Assembly (NCBI GenBank): GCA_030427905.1
Contig: JAUICL010000001.1
Location: 806,001-870,000 of the forward strand
Length of the DNA stretch: 64,000 nucleotides
Reading direction: 5' to 3'
DNA from: Bacteroidia bacterium
GTDB taxonomy: Bacteria > Bacteroidota > Bacteroidia > Flavobacteriales_D > Cryomorphaceae
Shown: positions 37,412 through 46,173 of the stretch, in pieces
How positions within the stretch are numbered: position 1 is the first letter of the stretch
Layout of the letters: the number at the start of each line of letters is the position of its first letter
Made by a program: the position numbers and the translations under genes
The notes under the pieces: model-generated
What the model saw: only the letters and a program-made list of their open reading frames with translations
What the model was told of the DNA's origin: nothing
Databases searched by the model: none

Positions 37412-37849
37412 TTAGAATGGAAGGTCATCACTTTCATCACCCGTGTTTGAAGGTGCCTGGGAAGGGCTGGCTTGTGGCTGGCTGGCTGCTTGTGGTCTCG
37501 ATTGGTCTCCACTTTCATTCCCTCTACCCAACATCTGCATGGTGTTTCCGACTACTTCTGTCGCGTATCGATCGTTGCCGTCTTCACCTTTCCAAGATCT
37601 CGTTTGGAGCTTGCCTTCTATATATACCTGTCTACCTTTTGCCAGGTACTTCTCTGCGATTTCGGCTAACTGTCTCCAGAGGGTCACTGTGTGCCATTCT
37701 ACTTGGTCCACTTTTACCCCTTCGCGGTTTGTGTACGATTCCGAAGTTGCAACGCGAAGACGCGCAACTTTCACACCGCTCTCAAGCGTTCTCACTTCTG
37801 GGTCGGCGCCCAAATTTCCTACTAGTATCACTTTGTTTACTCCAGCCAT
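37412..37849 (-). CDS. ssb: single-stranded DNA-binding protein
   Basis: This 145-residue protein has an N-terminal OB fold ([19 protein letters not shown], with [21 protein letters not shown]) and a disordered Gln/Ser/Pro-rich linker leading to the C-terminal DESDDLPF, the acidic tip that binds repair and replication proteins. A promoter with -7 box TATATTTG lies at 37870-37900, so ssb-gldE-gldD can be transcribed separately from mutY. Confidence 0.96.
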   Translation of the reverse strand: MAGVNKVILVGNLGADPEVRTLESGVKVARLRVATSESYTNREGVKVDQVEWHTVTLWRQLAEIAEKYLAKGRQVYIEGKLQTRSWKGEDGNDRYATEVVGNTMQMLGRGNESGDQSRPQAASQPQASPSQAPSNTGDESDDLPF

Positions 37850-37869
37850 AATCTCTGTCGAAAAAGGTG

Positions 37870-37900
37870 CAAATATAGTTTAAAGGGTGGGCTATATCAA
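37870..37900 (-). promoter_or_regulatory. candidate promoter of the ssb-gldE-gldD unit
   Basis: On the minus strand TTGA (37897-37900) is followed by 19 bases and TATATTTG (37870-37877), an exact -7 match. Transcription would start near 37866, about 17 bases before the ssb ATG. The promoter overlaps the end of mutY. Confidence 0.55.
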
Positions 37901-38950
37901 TGATGAATCCGTTAAATACTGTTGGATCAATCGCGGAACTGGCACTTCACCCAATTGGGTTTTATTCTTCCTTAAATATATAGAATTCTCTTGGAACGGT
38001 TCTTCGACTTTGAAATGCCAGAATCGAGCTTTGAGTTTTTGGTGAGAAAGCACGTGTTGATAGGTTTTAACGGGAGCTTTTTGAATCTTAATCTTGGCCG
38101 AATCATGCTCCGATAGAGCTTCTTTGACGTATTTGTAAATCTCATCGGGTTTAGCCGGTCGGCCAAGTTCAATGCTGGGAAAATCGAAGAGTCCCTGCCA
38201 AATATCTTTGTCTGTTCTCTTTCGCATCAAGATTCGATTATCGTTTTGTAGAATGATGTAGTCAATCTGCCTTTCTTTTGCCTTCTTACTCTTTATTTTC
38301 TGAGGCCTGTCCTGGATGGTTTCACGCGCCATGCTCAAACAATGCGATGCTAGAGGACAGGTATTACATGATGGGTTTCGGGGTGAGCATACGAGAGCTC
38401 CCAATTCCATCATGGCTTGGTTGTGCAAGTCGGGCCGTTTTGTGCTTAAGCATTTGTCGGCCAGATCTTGAAAGAGTTTTTTACCCGCAGAGCTATTAAT
38501 AGGTGTAGATTCATCAAAAAGTCGTGATAGTACCCGACTCACGTTGCCATCTACCACGGCGTAAGGCAACCGAAACGCAAAGCTGGCAATGGCGGCTGCC
38601 GTGTATGGGCCAACCCCAGGAAGTGACAGTATATCTGTATAAGTCTTCGGAAAAACCCCGTTAAAGTCGTCGGCCACTTTCTGTGCGGCTTTCAATAGAT
38701 TTCTTCCTCTCGAATAGTATCCAAGGCCCTGCCAGAGTTTTAGTACTTCTTCTTCATCAGCCTTGGCTAATGAATTTAATGTTGGGTAAGTCTCTGAAAA
38801 TCTGTGGTAATACGCCATTCCTTGGTCTACCCGAGTTTGTTGAAGGATAATCTCGGAAAGCCATATCAAGTAAGGATTTGTGGTATTTCTCCAGGGAAGA
38901 TCTCGCTTGTTGACTAAATACCAAGAAATCAGGTCGTCATGAATATCCAT
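37892..38950 (-). CDS. mutY: A/G-specific adenine glycosylase
   Basis: MutY removes adenine mispaired with 8-oxoguanine. The 352 residues contain the helix-hairpin-helix with PGVGPYTAAAIASFAF, the catalytic Asp in the VVDGNVSRVLSR segment, the iron-sulfur Cys set ending CNTCPLASHC, and a C-terminal NUDIX-like recognition domain. All four Fe-S cysteines are visible. It is upstream of ssb and divergent from HU. Confidence 0.95.
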   Translation of the reverse strand: MDIHDDLISWYLVNKRDLPWRNTTNPYLIWLSEIILQQTRVDQGMAYYHRFSETYPTLNSLAKADEEEVLKLWQGLGYYSRGRNLLKAAQKVADDFNGVFPKTYTDILSLPGVGPYTAAAIASFAFRLPYAVVDGNVSRVLSRLFDESTPINSSAGKKLFQDLADKCLSTKRPDLHNQAMMELGALVCSPRNPSCNTCPLASHCLSMARETIQDRPQKIKSKKAKERQIDYIILQNDNRILMRKRTDKDIWQGLFDFPSIELGRPAKPDEIYKYVKEALSEHDSAKIKIQKAPVKTYQHVLSHQKLKARFWHFKVEEPFQENSIYLRKNKTQLGEVPVPRLIQQYLTDSSLI

Positions 38951-39003
38951 CGGGAAAGTACTAAGGACTCGTAGAGTAAAAAGCCGAATTTAGCGAAAAT
39001 GCC

Positions 39004-39034
39004 TTTTATACAATCTTAATATCCAATATCTTTG
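39004..39034 (+). promoter_or_regulatory. promoter of the HU gene
   Basis: TTTT (39004-39007), 19 bases and TATCTTTG (39027-39034) match the Bacteroidota sigma-A consensus with one mismatch. Transcription would start near 39038, leaving a leader of about 45 bases. Confidence 0.65.
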
Positions 39035-39083
39035 CGCCCGTCAATTCTCATTTTTAAAAAATCACGACTAAGTACAATATACT

Positions 39084-39374
39084 ATGACTAAAGCAGATGT
39101 AGTTGCCGAAATTGCAGACCAAACAGGTATTGAGAAAGTTGCAGTGCAGACGACAGTTGAGGCATTTATGAATTCAGTAAAAAAGTCCCTTTCTACAGGC
39201 GAGAATGTATACCTTAGAGGTTTTGGTAGCTTTATCGTTAAGGAAAGAGCTGAAAAAATTGGACGAAACATTTCAGCCAAAGAGCCGATTGTTATTCCAG
39301 CACACAATATTCCAGCTTTCAAACCTTCTAAGACTTTTGTTGACAAGGTTAAGACAAGCGTTAAGGTGAAGTAA
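39084..39374 (+). CDS. HU-family nucleoid protein
   Basis: This 96-residue protein is a typical HU/IHF dimer subunit: MTKADVVAEIADQTG, the beta-arm GSFIVKERAEKIGRNI with the tip PIVIPAHNIPAFKPSK, and a basic end. It bends DNA and shapes the nucleoid. It has its own promoter and is followed after 10 bases by a TPR gene. It cannot be assigned to alpha or beta type. Confidence 0.95.
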   Translation: MTKADVVAEIADQTGIEKVAVQTTVEAFMNSVKKSLSTGENVYLRGFGSFIVKERAEKIGRNISAKEPIVIPAHNIPAFKPSKTFVDKVKTSVKVK

Positions 39375-39384
39375 TTTTTTCGAT

Positions 39385-39876
39385 ATGAAAACTAGTGTCC
39401 GAGTTACGCAAATACTATTGATCTCGGGTGCTTTACTTCTAATTTTCGGGTTGGTTTTTGCGCCACGGCTGTCTTCTGAAGATCGCCAGGATGCAGAATC
39501 CAACCCGACTGATTTAAAGCTCTCTCAAGCGATCAGCATGGTTGAAAATGGGGAAAACCCTATGCAAGGAATCATGATGATGAGAGAAATTTTGGAGGAA
39601 GATTCGACAAATGTCGATGTTCATTGGCAACTTGCACAATTTTCCATAACTTCGCGGCAAATTGAGAACGCTGCTTTTCGATTTGAAAAAGTGCTGCAAT
39701 TTGATGAAAGTCAGAAATATCCAGAAGCATACTTCTGGTTGGCTCAGACAAAAATTGCACTAGAACAGAAAAAAGAAGCTATTCCGCTTCTTGAAAAATA
39801 TTTAACCCTTGAAACGGATACGATCATTCTCAACGGTGTTGAAGATATGATTGTTGAGTTAAAAAAGGAATTGTAA
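39385..39876 (+). CDS. membrane-anchored TPR protein
   Basis: This 163-residue protein has one N-terminal membrane helix (about residues 8-27, ILLISGALLLIFGLVF) and two or three TPR motifs (NVDVHWQLAQFSITSRQIENA and EAYFWLAQTKIALEQKKEAI). The topology places the TPRs outside the cytoplasm. It sits between HU and a small basic protein, in front of rng, a neighbourhood I recall as conserved in Flavobacteriales. No specific function is known. Confidence 0.8.
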   Translation: MKTSVRVTQILLISGALLLIFGLVFAPRLSSEDRQDAESNPTDLKLSQAISMVENGENPMQGIMMMREILEEDSTNVDVHWQLAQFSITSRQIENAAFRFEKVLQFDESQKYPEAYFWLAQTKIALEQKKEAIPLLEKYLTLETDTIILNGVEDMIVELKKEL

Positions 39877-39898
39877 AACGGTTTTAAACTAACGAATT

Positions 39899-39991
39899 AT
39901 GCCAAGCGGTAAAAAACGTAAGCGTCATAAGATGGCCACGCATAAGCGTAAAAAGCGTCTTCGTAAGAATCGACACAAGAAGAAGAAGTAA
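39899..39991 (+). CDS. 30-residue very basic protein (AURKAIP1/COX24-like)
   Basis: ATG at 39899 opens a frame of 30 codons: MPSGKKRKRHKMATHKRKKR, then a run of Lys, Arg and His to the stop at 39989-39991. Half of the residues are basic. Bacteroidota carry such a conserved peptide, often annotated with an AURKAIP1/COX24 domain, related to the mitochondrial ribosomal protein mS38. Its conservation and extreme basicity point to a ribosomal or RNA-binding role. It is too short for most gene finders and lies just ahead of rng. Confidence 0.8.
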   Translation: MPSGKKRKRHKMATHKRKKRLRKNRHKKKK

Positions 39992-40024
39992 TTACTCTTT
40001 GACGTAATCATTTCCAATTTTGTT

Positions 40025-40053
40025 GAAACAGTCGCAAGGCTGTTTCGCGGTTT
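40025..40053 (+). terminator. weak hairpin between the basic peptide and rng
   Basis: A 7-bp stem (40025-40031 with 40040-40046) is followed by a short T-run interrupted by GCGG. It could be a weak terminator or attenuator. rng starts at 40072. Confidence 0.35.
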
Positions 40054-40071
40054 TTATATAATCTTTTTTTC

Positions 40072-41631
40072 GTGAATCTTGAGCTAGTAATAAATGCCAA
40101 GGCCAACGAAGTAGATATTGCTTATCTGAATGATAAGGTTCTAACAGAGCTGCATAAGGAAAAAGGGAAGCAGGACTTTGCTGTAGGTGATATATACCTT
40201 GGTAAGGTACACCGAGTAATCCCTAGTCTTAATGCGGCATTTGTTGATGTAGGTTATGAGAAAGATGCCTTTCTTCATTACCTGGATTTAGGCCCCCAGT
40301 TTAAGTCGCTTAACAAGTTTGTGAAGCGCACGATGACGGGCAAGCAACATACAGCTGACCTGACAAAGTTTCGTGGGGAAGCTGATATTGACAAGAACGG
40401 CAAGATCAACGATGTGGTTTCAGGTAGCCAGCACATTCTCGTGCAGGTGGCCAAAGAACCCATTTCTTCGAAGGGCCCAAGGCTAACTTCAGAAATTACG
40501 CTTGCAGGACGGTACCTCGTACTTGTTCCTTTTGGAGAAAAAATATCCCTTTCTCAAAGGATTAAGAACCAAGAAGAGCGCACCCGATTGAGGCGTCTCA
40601 TGCAGTCTATCAAACCCAAAAACTTTGGTGTGATAGTGCGAACAGTTGCCGAAAACAAAAAGGTAGCTGAACTTGATGCGGATCTTAAGGATCTGCACAA
40701 TAGGTGGATAAAAATCCACGAGAATCTTAAAACGGCAAAGCCACCCAAAAGAGTACTTGGTGAGCTAAACCGAACATCCACTATTCTTCGTGATCTCTTG
40801 AGTGAAAACTTCAAGAACATCCATGTCAACAGCGAGAAAATTGCTGAAGACATTCGAGAGTACTTGAGAAAAGTTGCGCCTGATCACGAGAAAATTGTCA
40901 AATTTCATCAAAAGGAAGACCTATTTGAGTCATTTGGTGTCAATAGACAAATCAAAGCGTCATTTGGACGCCAGGTCAATCTGAAAAGTGGAGCTTACCT
41001 TATTATAGAGCACACCGAAGCCATGCACGTTATAGACGTGAACAGTGGTAGTAGGAAAGGAGGCGATCGCGGGCAAGAGCAAAATGCCCTTGAGACAAAC
41101 CTTGAGTGTGCCGAAGAAATTGCCCGTATTTTGCGATTGCGAGATATGGGGGGAATCATTGCCATCGACTTCATTGACATGGGGCAACGAGCACATCAGA
41201 AAATGCTCTACGAGAAGCTGCGTGAATATCTGAAGCTCGATAAGGCGAAACACAACGTGCTTCCACCAAGCCGCTTTGGAGTAGTCGAAATTACCCGACA
41301 GCGCGTGCGCGAGGTGACCGATATTACAACCGAAGAAAAATGTCCGTGTTGTGAAGGATCGGGTAATGTGGAAGCCACCGTGTTGATTACCGACCAAATT
41401 GAGAACAATTTGCGCTATGTGGTTGAAGAGTTTAAGCCGAAAAAGGTGATTTTGAAAACGCACCCTTTCTTAGCGGCTTACTTAAACCACGCCGAAGGTT
41501 TCTTTGGAACATCTGAAAGAAAACGGTGGAGCAAAAAGTATCAAACGGTATTGAGAGTTGATGGAGATACCAACTACTCCTATCTCAAATATCGTTTTCA
41601 AAATGAAAAAGGTGAAGGGCTTGATGATTAA
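40072..41631 (+). CDS. rng: ribonuclease G/E family endoribonuclease
   Basis: This 519-residue enzyme matures 5S or 16S rRNA and starts mRNA decay. It starts at GTG 40072 (V-N-L-E-L-V-I-N-A). An S1 domain near residues 35-105 is followed by the RNase core with the metal-binding motif IDVNSGSRKGG near 320 and the DFIDM segment near 370. The zinc-link CPCCEGSG near 425 is intact. A long RNase E-type C-terminal scaffold is lacking, as in RNase G. Confidence 0.94.
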   Translation: MNLELVINAKANEVDIAYLNDKVLTELHKEKGKQDFAVGDIYLGKVHRVIPSLNAAFVDVGYEKDAFLHYLDLGPQFKSLNKFVKRTMTGKQHTADLTKFRGEADIDKNGKINDVVSGSQHILVQVAKEPISSKGPRLTSEITLAGRYLVLVPFGEKISLSQRIKNQEERTRLRRLMQSIKPKNFGVIVRTVAENKKVAELDADLKDLHNRWIKIHENLKTAKPPKRVLGELNRTSTILRDLLSENFKNIHVNSEKIAEDIREYLRKVAPDHEKIVKFHQKEDLFESFGVNRQIKASFGRQVNLKSGAYLIIEHTEAMHVIDVNSGSRKGGDRGQEQNALETNLECAEEIARILRLRDMGGIIAIDFIDMGQRAHQKMLYEKLREYLKLDKAKHNVLPPSRFGVVEITRQRVREVTDITTEEKCPCCEGSGNVEATVLITDQIENNLRYVVEEFKPKKVILKTHPFLAAYLNHAEGFFGTSERKRWSKKYQTVLRVDGDTNYSYLKYRFQNEKGEGLDD

Positions 41632-41669
41632 TCGAGCCTTTCGTTTTTTATCTTGCAAGGGTGAGTTAC

Positions 41670-42125
41670 ATGCCCAAATACCCACCTTTTGAAACCCGTG
41701 CCAGAATTAAGAAGTGGTGCGACCTTCAGGAGAGAGCACAAATAGAAGTTAAGGAGAAGCTTCGCACCTGGAATGTGGCTTCAGATGATATAGACCAGAT
41801 TATCGCTGAGCTTATTGAAGGAAATTATCTCAATGAAATCAGGTTTGCCAAAGCGTTTACCACTGGCAAGTACCGCATAAAGCGGTGGGGTTGGAAGAAA
41901 ATCGAGATGAGCCTGAAGGCCAAGCGAATATCACCCTACTGTATTGCTGAAGCCAAGAAAGAAATAGATGATGCAGAGTACAGTGAAAACCTCAGAAAGG
42001 TGATCGAATCTAAGCTCAAGTTGGTTTCGGGGAAATCGGAGTGGGAGAAAAAACAAAAGGTCCTGAAGTACGCCGTAAGTAGGGGATATTCTTTTGATGA
42101 TGCGAAAGAATTTTTAGATCTATAA
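41670..42125 (+). CDS. recX: regulatory protein RecX
   Basis: This 151-residue protein has the three-helix repeats of RecX (ERAQIEVKEKLRTWNVAS, RFAKAFTTGKYRIKRWGW, KKQKVLKYAVSRGYSFDDA). RecX binds RecA filaments and restrains recombination. ATG 41670 is preferred over the GTG at 41661. It sits between rng and prfB. Confidence 0.85.
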   Translation: MPKYPPFETRARIKKWCDLQERAQIEVKEKLRTWNVASDDIDQIIAELIEGNYLNEIRFAKAFTTGKYRIKRWGWKKIEMSLKAKRISPYCIAEAKKEIDDAEYSENLRKVIESKLKLVSGKSEWEKKQKVLKYAVSRGYSFDDAKEFLDL

Positions 42126-42138
42126 TTCGGAAATTCTA

Positions 42139-42169
42139 TTCGGCGAACTGTCAATAGTTCTTACTTTTG
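42139..42169 (+). promoter_or_regulatory. promoter of prfB, almost without a leader
   Basis: TTCG (42139-42142), 19 bases and TACTTTTG (42162-42169) fit the Bacteroidota consensus. Transcription would start near 42173, two bases before the ATG at 42175. Confidence 0.6.
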
Positions 42170-42174
42170 CGGCT

Positions 42175-43270
42175 ATGATTACAACAGAAGTTATTGCTGA
42201 TTTTGCTGGGCGCCTGGAAGCGTTAAGGGGGTATCTTTGACATACCCGGCAAATTAATGGAGATCGCTGAAGACGAGAAGCATACACTCGATCCGGATTT
42301 TTGGAATGACCCCAAAAAAGCCGAAGCGATCGTAAAGCAAATCCGAAATAAGAAAGTTTGGACCGAGTCCTACGCCGATGTTTCTTCTAAAATTGAAGAC
42401 CTTTCTGCTATCTACGAATTCTATAAGGAAGGAGAGGCAGAAGAGTCGGATGTAGAAGAGCAATATGAGCTGGCTAAGATAGCCCTTGAAGAACTCGAAT
42501 TCAAGAATATGCTCTCAGCTGAAGAGGATAGCTTGAGTGCGGTCATGCAGATTACTGCCGGCGCTGGTGGTACCGAAAGCTGCGATTGGGCTTCCATGCT
42601 CATGCGGATGTACATCATGTGGGGCGAAAAGTCGGGTATGAAGATCAAGGAGCTCGATATGCAGGAGGGCGATGTGGCTGGAATCAAATCTGTCACCTTG
42701 GAGTTTGAAGGTGAGTTTGCCTTTGGCTATCTCAAAGGAGAAAATGGGGTTCACAGACTTGTTCGAATAAGCCCATTTGACTCCAACGCTAAGCGTCACA
42801 CTTCTTTCGTTTCGGTCTATGTTTATCCGTTGGTCGACGATACGATCGAAATAGCGGTGAACCCTGCAGATATTTCTTGGGATACCTTCCGATCGGGTGG
42901 AGCTGGTGGACAAAACGTAAACAAAGTAGAGACTGGGGTTCGACTTCGCCATAAGCCAACAGGAATCGTAATCGACAATACCGAAACGAGATCTCAGCTA
43001 GGAAATAAGGAGAAGGCGATGCAACTTCTCAAGTCGCAACTTTACGAGATCGAAATGCAAAAACGCCTCGAAGCTCGAAACGAAATTGAAGCTGGGAAGA
43101 AGAAAATTGAATGGGGCTCCCAAATCCGAAACTATGTCATGCAACCATATCAGTTGGTAAAAGACGTTCGAACTGGAGTCGAAACATCTGCGGTTGATGA
43201 CGTTTTAAATGGTGGGCTCGACGAGTTCATCAAAGGGTATCTAATGGAATACGGAAAAGCAAAAGCGTAA
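42175..43270 (+). CDS. prfB: peptide chain release factor 2, programmed +1 frameshift
   Basis: RF2 reads UGA and UAA stop codons. The gene has two frames: 42175-42237, then a +1 shift that skips T 42238 and continues at 42239-43270, giving 364 residues. The site at 42226-42241 is the canonical one, AGG GGG TAT CTT TGA C, where the stop codon UGA reports RF2 levels. The protein has the anticodon-like SPF ([11 protein letters not shown]) and the catalytic GGQ ([15 protein letters not shown]). The bare second frame starts with an ATG at 42257, which could mislead gene calling. The next gene overlaps the stop by one base. Confidence 0.95.
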
Positions 43271-43620
43271 TGGCAGAAGAAACGGTGATATACCACAATC
43301 CACGCTGCAGAAAGAGTAGAGAGACTTTGGCTCTAATTAGAGAAAATGGAGTGGAGCCAAAAATCGTAGAATACCTGAAAGAAATGCCTTCGAGCTCGGA
43401 ATTGAAGCTGATTCTCGCAAAACTCAATCTCTCAGTACAAGATGTTTTGCGAAAAGGTGAAGCTGAATACAAAGAGAAATTTAAGGGGAAGTCATTCACG
43501 GATGATGAGTGGCTCGAAATTATTCAGGAGTACCCTAAATTATTGGAGCGACCTATTGTAGTCAAAGGCTCAAAAGCCGCTATGGGGCGTCCACCAGAAA
43601 ACGTAAATAAACTGTTTTAA
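43270..43620 (+). CDS. ArsC-family (arsenate reductase-like) protein
   Basis: This 116-residue thioredoxin-fold protein has the motif [13 protein letters not shown] near residue 8 with the single Cys of the ArsC/Spx family, and the ending of the fold [20 protein letters not shown]. Members reduce arsenate with glutathione or serve as regulators. The catalytic Arg in the LLERPIV segment is present. It starts one base inside the prfB stop (TAATG), and fumC follows. The operon context gives no arsenic genes, so the substrate is open. Confidence 0.85.
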   Translation: MAEETVIYHNPRCRKSRETLALIRENGVEPKIVEYLKEMPSSSELKLILAKLNLSVQDVLRKGEAEYKEKFKGKSFTDDEWLEIIQEYPKLLERPIVVKGSKAAMGRPPENVNKLF

Positions 43621-43631
43621 CATCGCATAAG

Positions 43632-45029
43632 ATGGAGTATAGAATAGAAAAAGATACCATGGGCGAGGTAAAAGTGCCCGCCGACAAGTATTGGGGGGCA
43701 CAAACGGAGCGCTCCAGAGAAAACTTCAAAATAGGGCCTGCGGCGAGTATGCCCCATGAAGTGATTGAAGGGTTTGCTTACTTGAAGAAAGCGGCTGCGA
43801 TTACCAATAACGCCCTGGGCGTATTGGCTGATGATAAGGCTAAAGCCATTGGTGAAGTATGTGATGAGATCCTTGCCGGTAAGCTTGACGACCAGTTTCC
43901 ACTGGTAATTTGGCAAACGGGTTCGGGTACTCAAAGCAACATGAACGTGAATGAAGTTGTGGCCAATAAGGCACATGTCAATCGCGGGGGTAAGTTGACC
44001 GATTCTGAGAAATTTATCCATCCGAACGATGATGTAAATAAGTCGCAGTCAAGCAATGACACTTATCCAACTGGAATGCACATTGCGATCTACAAGAAAG
44101 TTGTAGAGCACACGATTCCGTCGGTAATTAAACTCAAAGAGAGTTTGAAGGCCAAGTCGGAAGCCTTTATGGACGTCGTGAAGATTGGGCGAACGCACTT
44201 GATGGATGCAACACCGCTTACGCTTGGACAAGAATTTTCGGGTTACGTATCTCAGCTGGATCACGGATTGAGAGCACTCAACAATTCGCTTGACCATATG
44301 AGCGAATTAGCTTTGGGGGGAACTGCCGTAGGTACTGGGATTAATACGCCCAAGGGTTATGCTGAGAAGGTAGCAGAAACAATAGCTGACCTAACTGGAC
44401 TCCCATTTAAATCAGCTGAGAACAAATTTGAAGCCCTTGCCGCTCATGACGCGCTTGTGGAAACACACGGTGCTCTAAAGCAACTGGCGGTTTCTTTAAA
44501 TAAAATTGCCAACGATATCCGAATGCTGGCATCTGGGCCGCGTAGTGGTATTGGTGAGATCATCATTCCAGCCAATGAGCCTGGATCATCAATTATGCCT
44601 GGAAAGGTAAACCCAACTCAATGCGAAGCCATGACGATGGTTTGTGCTCAAGTAATGGGTAATGATGCGACAATAACATTTGCTGGTTCACAAGGACAAT
44701 ACGAGCTGAATGTGTTCAAGCCGGTGATGGCTTACAATGTGCTTCAGTCGGCTACCTTGTTGGCTGATGCATGTGTTTCTTTTGATGATCACTGTGTTTC
44801 GGGTATTGAGCCAAATCATAGCCAAATAAAGCAGCATCTTGATAACTCGTTGATGCTGGTCACAGCTTTGAATACGCACATCGGATACGAGAAGGCAGCA
44901 CTAATTGCCAAAACAGCTCATAAAAATGGTACAACGCTTAAAGAGGAAGCGATCAACCTTGGCTTGCTGACTGCAGAGCAGTTTGATGAGTGGGTAGTAC
45001 CTATGAAAATGACTGGCCTAGAACTTTAG
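43632..45029 (+). CDS. fumC: class II fumarate hydratase
   Basis: This 465-residue iron-free fumarase converts fumarate to malate in the citric acid cycle. The signature [15 protein letters not shown] near residue 318 is intact, with [12 protein letters not shown], the catalytic-site SSNDTYPT and the B-site IHPNDDVN. It is the last gene of the prfB unit and ends at a strong bidirectional terminator. Confidence 0.97.
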   Translation: MEYRIEKDTMGEVKVPADKYWGAQTERSRENFKIGPAASMPHEVIEGFAYLKKAAAITNNALGVLADDKAKAIGEVCDEILAGKLDDQFPLVIWQTGSGTQSNMNVNEVVANKAHVNRGGKLTDSEKFIHPNDDVNKSQSSNDTYPTGMHIAIYKKVVEHTIPSVIKLKESLKAKSEAFMDVVKIGRTHLMDATPLTLGQEFSGYVSQLDHGLRALNNSLDHMSELALGGTAVGTGINTPKGYAEKVAETIADLTGLPFKSAENKFEALAAHDALVETHGALKQLAVSLNKIANDIRMLASGPRSGIGEIIIPANEPGSSIMPGKVNPTQCEAMTMVCAQVMGNDATITFAGSQGQYELNVFKPVMAYNVLQSATLLADACVSFDDHCVSGIEPNHSQIKQHLDNSLMLVTALNTHIGYEKAALIAKTAHKNGTTLKEEAINLGLLTAEQFDEWVVPMKMTGLEL

Positions 45030-45047
45030 GCAATCGAAATAAAGCTA

Positions 45048-45081
45048 AAAGCCCCCTGATTTTTGTCAGGGGGCTTTTTCT
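45048..45081. terminator. bidirectional terminator between fumC and the mannosyl gene
   Basis: A 12-bp stem (45048-45059 with 45066-45077) with a 6-base loop has T-runs on both strands. It lies between two convergent genes ending at 45029 and 45081. Confidence 0.9.
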
Positions 45082-46172
45082 TATACGAATTTCTCTTTTT
45101 TCTTATTGACCTTCAGGTCATTGACGATCTGTTTGATCTTCTGCTCATCTTCTTTTGGGCAAAGCATCAATACGTCAGGTGTGTCTACAAGTATGAAGTT
45201 TTCAAGCCCTTGAATCACCATGAGCTTGTCTTCTTGGGCGCTGATCATATTGCCTTCACTTTTTGTGAGCATTACATTTTTCCCAACTACCGCGTTTCCT
45301 TGCTCGTCCTTCTTGATTTGAGCGTATAGAGATCCCCATGTTCCAAGGTCACTCCATCCAAAATCACTCAAAACCACATTTACATTTTTCGCTTTTTCAA
45401 GGACGCCATAGTCAATTGAGATGCTCTCTGAAACAGAATAGACAGAAGCTATTTTAGCTCCTTCTTCTTCCGTTTTAAAGCTATCAGCTATACCAACGAA
45501 AAGGTCATTAATCTCAGGAAGAAACGATTCAAAAGCTGATAGAATAGCATCAACGGTCCAGATGAAAATTCCGGAGTTCCAATAGAAATCGCCGCTCTTG
45601 ATAAACTCCCTTGCGAGTTCTATGTCGGGTTTTTCCGTAAAGGTTTTCACCTTTTTCACCCCTTCAAGTTTTATGTCTTTATCATCCATAAACTGGATGT
45701 ACCCATACCCTGTGTCGGGGCGGCTAGGCTTTATGCCTAGGGTTACCAGGTTGTTTGAAGTCTCGGCCTGCTCGATGGCACATTCAACCGTTTTTTGAAA
45801 GGCGTTTTCCTTCAATACTAGGTGGTCTGAAGGCGCAACGATCATAACCGCATCTGGATTCTCCTGCTTGATACGATGACTCGCGTAGGCAATGCACGGA
45901 GCGGTATTTCTACGATTGGGCTCCAAGAGAATGTTCTCTTCCAAAATGTCGGGAAGCTGCTCTTGAACGAGACTTTTATAGATGTCGCTCGTTACCACGA
46001 GAATGTTCTCGGCTGGACAGATGGACAAAAACCGTTCAAACGTCTGTTGGATCAGGGTAGAGCCGGTTCCCAAAACATCGTGAAACTGCTTGGGAAAGGA
46101 AGTTCTACTCATCGGCCAGAATCGACTTCCGATTCCACCAGCCATGATCACGCAATATGTATTCTGTTTCAT
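45081..46172 (-). CDS. manC: mannose-1-phosphate guanylyltransferase
   Basis: This 363-residue enzyme makes GDP-mannose for polysaccharides and glycoproteins. The nucleotide-binding start VIMAGGIGSRFWPMSRTSFPKQF is typical, with the later FTEKPDIELAREF, WNSGIFIWTVDAIL and IDYGVLEKAKNVNVV. It lacks the C-terminal mannose-6-phosphate isomerase domain of bifunctional ManC, so it is monofunctional. It starts 1 base after the aminotransferase gene ends, which may reflect shared expression only. Confidence 0.9.
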   Translation of the reverse strand: MKQNTYCVIMAGGIGSRFWPMSRTSFPKQFHDVLGTGSTLIQQTFERFLSICPAENILVVTSDIYKSLVQEQLPDILEENILLEPNRRNTAPCIAYASHRIKQENPDAVMIVAPSDHLVLKENAFQKTVECAIEQAETSNNLVTLGIKPSRPDTGYGYIQFMDDKDIKLEGVKKVKTFTEKPDIELAREFIKSGDFYWNSGIFIWTVDAILSAFESFLPEINDLFVGIADSFKTEEEGAKIASVYSVSESISIDYGVLEKAKNVNVVLSDFGWSDLGTWGSLYAQIKKDEQGNAVVGKNVMLTKSEGNMISAQEDKLMVIQGLENFILVDTPDVLMLCPKEDEQKIKQIVNDLKVNKKKEKFV

Positions 46173-46173
46173 G

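Noticed and set aside
37381-37883. Open frames on the plus strand across ssb
   Set aside because: They are shadows of ssb; the ssb OB fold and DESDDLPF tip on the minus strand are decisive.
42257-43270. prfB as an ordinary gene starting at the ATG 42257
   Set aside because: The upstream frame with the slip site AGG GGG TAT CTT TGA C gives the full RF2 N-terminus, so the short form is incomplete.
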